A stretch of 10,136 nt of DNA from JBGUVL01 sp045134375. GTDB taxonomy: Bacteria > Bacillota_I > Bacilli_A > Erysipelotrichales > Erysipelotrichaceae. The stretch is from contig JBGUVL010000020.1 of NCBI GenBank assembly GCA_045134375.1, forward strand, positions 1 to 10,136, written 5' to 3'. Of this stretch, positions 7,447 to 10,136 are shown in pieces. Position 1 is the stretch's first letter, and each line of letters starts with the position of its first letter. The position numbers and the translations under genes were made by a program. The notes below the pieces were generated by a model. It was not told where the DNA came from. It ran no database searches and saw only the letters and a list, made by a program, of their open reading frames with translations.

Positions 7447-7492
7447 CATCCCTCTTACGTCACCACGATGTGCCGTTTGGAGAAAGACAATT
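7447..7492 (-). other. Possible degenerate group II intron domain V/VI junction
   Basis: On the minus strand, right after the maturase tail, GAATTGTCT...ACGGCACATCGTGGTG...GTAAGAGG resembles the 3' half of the domain V consensus of related bacterial introns (an ACGTACGGTGGTGTGAGAGG-type sequence, from memory). The 5' half no longer pairs well. Position relative to the ORF is correct for domain V. Call is tentative. Confidence 0.35.
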
Positions 7493-8338
7493 CAAAATTT
7501 AATAAATTATAGTGGTCTGCTAGAGAAAGTAGACCCTTCTTTTTGAGAATTTCATTCGTAATGACTCCATTCGCTGACTTAGCATATACATTTACCTTTA
7601 CGAGAATTGGCTAGCTCATGTACTCTTCCTATAACCAATTCTAACTTAATAAGAAATCGTACTCTGTGTTTCGGTACTCCCTTTTTTTCATCTACATAGT
7701 CATATCTTCATAGATAGCTATGAAATAATACTGAGCATCCAATATTTCATGTCACATATTTTAAAAAAATTTATTTTATCACAAATCGTCTGGTAAAGTT
7801 TAAATATAATTTGCAATTAAACGAAACCAAGCACGTATATTTATATCATGTAAATTTTTTTAAATTTTGTAATTTGCTTGCTATATGGCTTCGGTCTACT
7901 TGGTATTGCTTTCGACTCTATGATAGTTTCTTAACCACTAAGTAACACCGACCATTTCTCTATTTTCGATCGGATGTACATTCTTACGTCATCAACGTAA
8001 CAGGTAAATCTTAGCCCTCTTGCCTCTAGCTTCCTTTCAAATTCATGCGGATAAAATATCGAAAAATAATGGAAACAATTTCTTGTGATGTTTATTAAAA
8101 TAATCATCAAACTCTTCATCCTGCATTTTATCCACTGCGCAACTTCCTTTATTGTCTACGACTCTTTTTTCTATTTCTAGATTACTTGGACTTAGGATTT
8201 CTTTAATAAGTTTTTCGACATATTGACTGCTCTTTTCTTTCGCTGTTATTCATCTAGTCTTAGCATACTTCTGCGATACAAACTATTTTGATTGAGATGA
8301 ATAATCATGATTTCGTTATTTCTTCTTTTCACGCTCCG
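7455..8338 (-). pseudogene. Decayed group II intron reverse transcriptase/maturase (ltrA-like)
   Basis: Six blocks in shifting frames read in order. (1) 8338-8246: a leader including HLNQNSLYRRSMLRLDE then a stop. (2) 8249-8043: YVEKLIKEILSPSNL and RVVDNKGSCAVDKMQ, the N-terminal RT-0 region (usual form NKGxxGVDGM), joined to PLFFDIL, a relic of the PLSPLLSNI motif. (3) 8047-7931: EFERKLEARGLRFTCYVDD, the RT-5 active-site block, with YVDD (codons 7999-7988) where these proteins have YADD. (4) after an in-frame stop, 7930-7840: RPKPYSKQITKFKK, like the maturase-region RPxxxSxxKFK motif. (5) about 7850-7800: IRAWFRLIAN, like IRGWxNYFRIAN; less sure. (6) 7677-7579 VPKHRVRFLIKL and HELANSRKG, then 7583-7455 TNEILKKKGLLSLADHY, the standard C-terminal tail. 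RT-1 to RT-4 (roughly 130 residues) are gone. The 62-codon open frame at 7931-8119 is only a piece of this, not a gene. Confidence 0.85.
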
Positions 8339-8392
8339 TCAAATGACTACGTTTTAACTGTCGCTATTAGGTTGATGATAAATACCTCCCAT

Positions 8393-8427
8393 AAAAAAAA
8401 GAAATGAGAACTTCATTTCCTTTTTTT
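8393..8427. terminator. Terminator of cstA (bidirectional shape)
   Basis: Plus strand A8-GAAATGA, loop GAACT, TCATTTC-C-T7. The seven-base stem flanked by A and T tracts ends cstA eight bases after its stop codon on the minus strand and would also stop plus-strand transcripts coming from ispH. Confidence 0.85.
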
Positions 8428-8434
8428 ATTTTAA

Positions 8435-10093
8435 TTAAGCTTCTTTTAATTTTCTTAAATTAAAGAACGCCACACTTACTCCAAGAACAATCAATAAAAT
8501 AGCGATTAATAATTGTAATCCACTCGTTGTTAAATCAAGAACTCCAGTTGTAATCCATGTAGTTATAATCTGATAAGCTGAAATTGATAAGGAAGAAAGA
8601 GTTACAACTAACATAATCATCATTGGAACCCAAAGCATGAAACCTTTTCTATTCGTTATTTTCAAAAATACAGATATCGAAATTAATACTAAAGCACTTA
8701 ACAATTGGTTTGCAGCACCGAATAACGGCCATATATTTTGATATCCACCAACACATAATAAATAGCCAAAGAATAATGTAATTAATGTCGCAACATGTTT
8801 ATTCATTAAGAATTGAACAAACGAAGATTCCTTCCCATCATTTGCAAATAATTCTTGAAATGACATACGGCCAATTCTAGCAACCGAGTCCAAAGAAGTT
8901 AAGGCTAACGCAGATAAAGCCATTGCAACAAAACAGTTGACAAAACGCGTTGGTAAACCTAACATATCCAAAAAACCGGTAACTCCTGCTGAGAATATTT
9001 GAAATGGTGTTGATCCAAGTGGCATTTCATTAATACAACTACTAGCTACCACTAGTGCAATTACCGCTAATAATGCTTCCAACAACATAGAACCAAAACC
9101 AACTAATTTCATATCCTTTTCATTGGATATCTGTTTGGAAGAAGTTCCAGATGAAACTAAAGAATGGAATCCAGAAACGGCACCACAAGCAATGGTAACA
9201 AACAAAGCAGGGAAAATAAATTGTCCATTCACAACAAAACCTGTAAACATAGGGCTTTCCATGGTTGGATTTCCAACAACAAGTCCTACGATAGAAGCAA
9301 CGATCATTCCAACAAATAAAAATGTTGATAAATAATCACGTGGTTGCATCAATGCCCACATTGGTGTAACAGAAGCTGCGAATATATAAGCAAAAACAAT
9401 AAAAATCCAAAAAGTTTTATCCGCATAAATAGGAAAATAAATTCCTAAAGCCATGATAATAATAAATAACAGTAAACCGCTAATTAATTGTACTTTTTGT
9501 GATGGCTTTTTGAAATGAACAAAAAATCCAAACAGAACTGCTCCAACAATATAAAGTAATGAAATCGATGCAACAGAGCCATTTACACTATTGGTAATAA
9601 CTGTTCCTGTTGCGTCCACTGGATAACCATTGAATGTACCAGCTACAATATCAACAAACGCTGCAATTACTAACAATGTAAATAACCAACAGAATAGCAT
9701 GAACATCTTTCTTCCAGTCTTTCCAATGTATTGTTCAATAATCATACCCATAGATTTTCCTTCATTTTTTATTGAAGCATACAAAGAACCGAAATCTTGA
9801 ACAGCTCCAAAGAAAATACCACCAAATACGATCCATAAAAGAGCTGGTAACCAACCAAACATCATCGCAATAATAGGACCAGTAATAGGCCCAGCACCGG
9901 CAATTGATGAAAATTGATGTGCAAACACGACGATTTTAGGAGTAGGAATATAATCTACACCATCCTCCTTTACATAGGCAGGTGTTTTTGCATGATCATC
10001 GATTCCCCATGTTTTTTCTAAATAGGAACCATAAAAACGATATGCTAAAAACAACACAATCATCGCAACTAAAATAATCAATAAACCATTCAT
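8435..10093 (-). CDS. cstA: CstA-family carbon-starvation transporter (pyruvate/peptide)
   Basis: A 552-residue, very hydrophobic integral membrane protein with roughly 14 or more membrane segments starting at residues 3-22. CstA signatures are clear: VVFAHQFSSIAGAGPITGP (55-73), GGIFFGAVQDFGSLYASIKN (91-110) and EGKSMGMII. Escherichia coli members (CstA, BtsT) are about 700 residues; Gram-positive members are shorter, so this is not a truncation. Characterised members import pyruvate by proton symport and some have been linked to peptide uptake; the substrate here cannot be read from sequence. The start is firm: a G-rich ribosome site AAGGGGGG (10107-10100) lies six bases upstream of ATG. 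It stands alone, ends at its own terminator and is followed by the intron fossil. No sensor kinase/regulator pair, which often neighbours such genes, is visible in the 43 bases upstream. Confidence 0.94.
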   Translation of the reverse strand: MNGLLIILVAMIVLFLAYRFYGSYLEKTWGIDDHAKTPAYVKEDGVDYIPTPKIVVFAHQFSSIAGAGPITGPIIAMMFGWLPALLWIVFGGIFFGAVQDFGSLYASIKNEGKSMGMIIEQYIGKTGRKMFMLFCWLFTLLVIAAFVDIVAGTFNGYPVDATGTVITNSVNGSVASISLLYIVGAVLFGFFVHFKKPSQKVQLISGLLLFIIIMALGIYFPIYADKTFWIFIVFAYIFAASVTPMWALMQPRDYLSTFLFVGMIVASIVGLVVGNPTMESPMFTGFVVNGQFIFPALFVTIACGAVSGFHSLVSSGTSSKQISNEKDMKLVGFGSMLLEALLAVIALVVASSCINEMPLGSTPFQIFSAGVTGFLDMLGLPTRFVNCFVAMALSALALTSLDSVARIGRMSFQELFANDGKESSFVQFLMNKHVATLITLFFGYLLCVGGYQNIWPLFGAANQLLSALVLISISVFLKITNRKGFMLWVPMMIMLVVTLSSLSISAYQIITTWITTGVLDLTTSGLQLLIAILLIVLGVSVAFFNLRKLKEA

Positions 10094-10116
10094 TTTTAAC
10101 CCCCCTTAAAACCATA

Positions 10117-10134
10117 GTACTTATACTGTACTTA
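10117..10134. repeat. Two GTACTTA direct repeats 11 bp apart upstream of cstA
   Basis: GTACTTA at 10117-10123 and 10128-10134, one helical turn apart, 24 bases before the cstA start. They also form AGTAC/GTACT inverted arms. This is the arrangement of some response-regulator sites, but the window ends two bases later and the full pattern cannot be judged. Confidence 0.4.
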
Positions 10135-10136
10135 AT

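Larger units (their letters stand above)
7419..8390 (-). mobile_element. Fossil group II intron, 5'-truncated and internally deleted
   Basis: This gene-free stretch of over 1 kb contains, on the minus strand, scattered pieces of a group II intron-encoded reverse transcriptase/maturase in the correct order, followed by possible domain V/VI sequence and an end resembling CTACTTTACTCGAT near 7419. The 5' RNA domains I-III, normally several hundred bases, have no room: only about 50-90 bases lie between the cstA terminator and the first coding block. The limits are approximate; the right limit is set by that terminator and the left by the candidate intron end. Bases 7354-7418 hold nothing I can recognise. 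The element is clearly non-functional. Confidence 0.72.

Noticed and set aside
7931..8119. 62-codon open frame on the minus strand as a small gene
   Set aside because: Its second half is the RT-5 block of the decayed maturase and its first half is out of frame with the N-terminal RT block; it has no ribosome binding site. It is part of the pseudogene.
7455..8338. Retron or diversity-generating retroelement RT
   Set aside because: The N-terminal NKGxxxVDKM block and the maturase-type C-terminal tail (KKKGLLSLADHY) are specific to group II intron proteins. No template/variable repeat or msr-like RNA was seen.
1..10136. CRISPR array, tRNA/rRNA genes, toxin-antitoxin or defence genes
   Set aside because: No regularly spaced repeats, no cloverleaf-like sequence in the gaps, and no unexplained intact open frame was found on either strand.

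Overview
The window comes from a low-GC Gram-positive chromosome (Firmicutes in the broad sense, perhaps Erysipelotrichia-like; the exact lineage cannot be fixed from this stretch). Supporting signs are A/T-rich codon use, strong AGGAGG-type ribosome binding sites, A-tract/hairpin/T-tract terminators, a short four-cysteine L33 and a CstA transporter of Gram-positive length. All intact genes are housekeeping or metabolic genes.

Layout. Positions 1-558 (minus) hold most of a metallo-beta-lactamase-fold hydrolase cut by the window edge. Then come rpmG (L33, minus) and a class B penicillin-binding protein (mrdA/PBP2 type, minus). A divergent promoter region separates this block from ispG (plus), which converges through a shared bidirectional terminator on nfo (endonuclease IV, minus). 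nfo is the second gene of a tight two-gene operon behind a CshB-like DEAD-box helicase (minus). A second divergent promoter region, carrying identical 14-bp leaders in opposite orientation, leads to ispH (plus). About 1.08 kb without an intact gene (7354-8434) follows, then cstA (minus), complete and with its own terminator.

How the genes relate. IspG and IspH are the last two enzymes of the MEP isoprenoid pathway, both [4Fe-4S] proteins. Each has its own plus-strand promoter, and they sit among minus-strand cell-wall, RNA-remodelling and DNA-repair genes. The set ispH / DEAD helicase / nfo / ispG / PBP2 / rpmG / MBL hydrolase resembles, from memory, the yqf-yqg neighbourhood of Bacillus subtilis, so this looks like an old conserved block rather than an island. 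PBP2 needs lipid II, which is carried on undecaprenyl phosphate made from MEP-pathway units, so there is a loose metabolic link.

The one accessory element is the gap between ispH and cstA. On the minus strand it contains a heavily decayed group II intron reverse transcriptase/maturase. Recognisable blocks occur in the right order in shifting frames: the N-terminal RT-0 region, a fused GPLSPL-like piece plus the YxDD active site (here YVDD), a thumb/X-like piece, and the conserved C-terminal tail. About RT-1 to RT-4 have been deleted. Possible remains of domain V/VI follow the tail. I found no intact new defence, toxin-antitoxin or biosynthetic system; the intron fossil and the paired leaders of the helicase and ispH are the most unusual signals.
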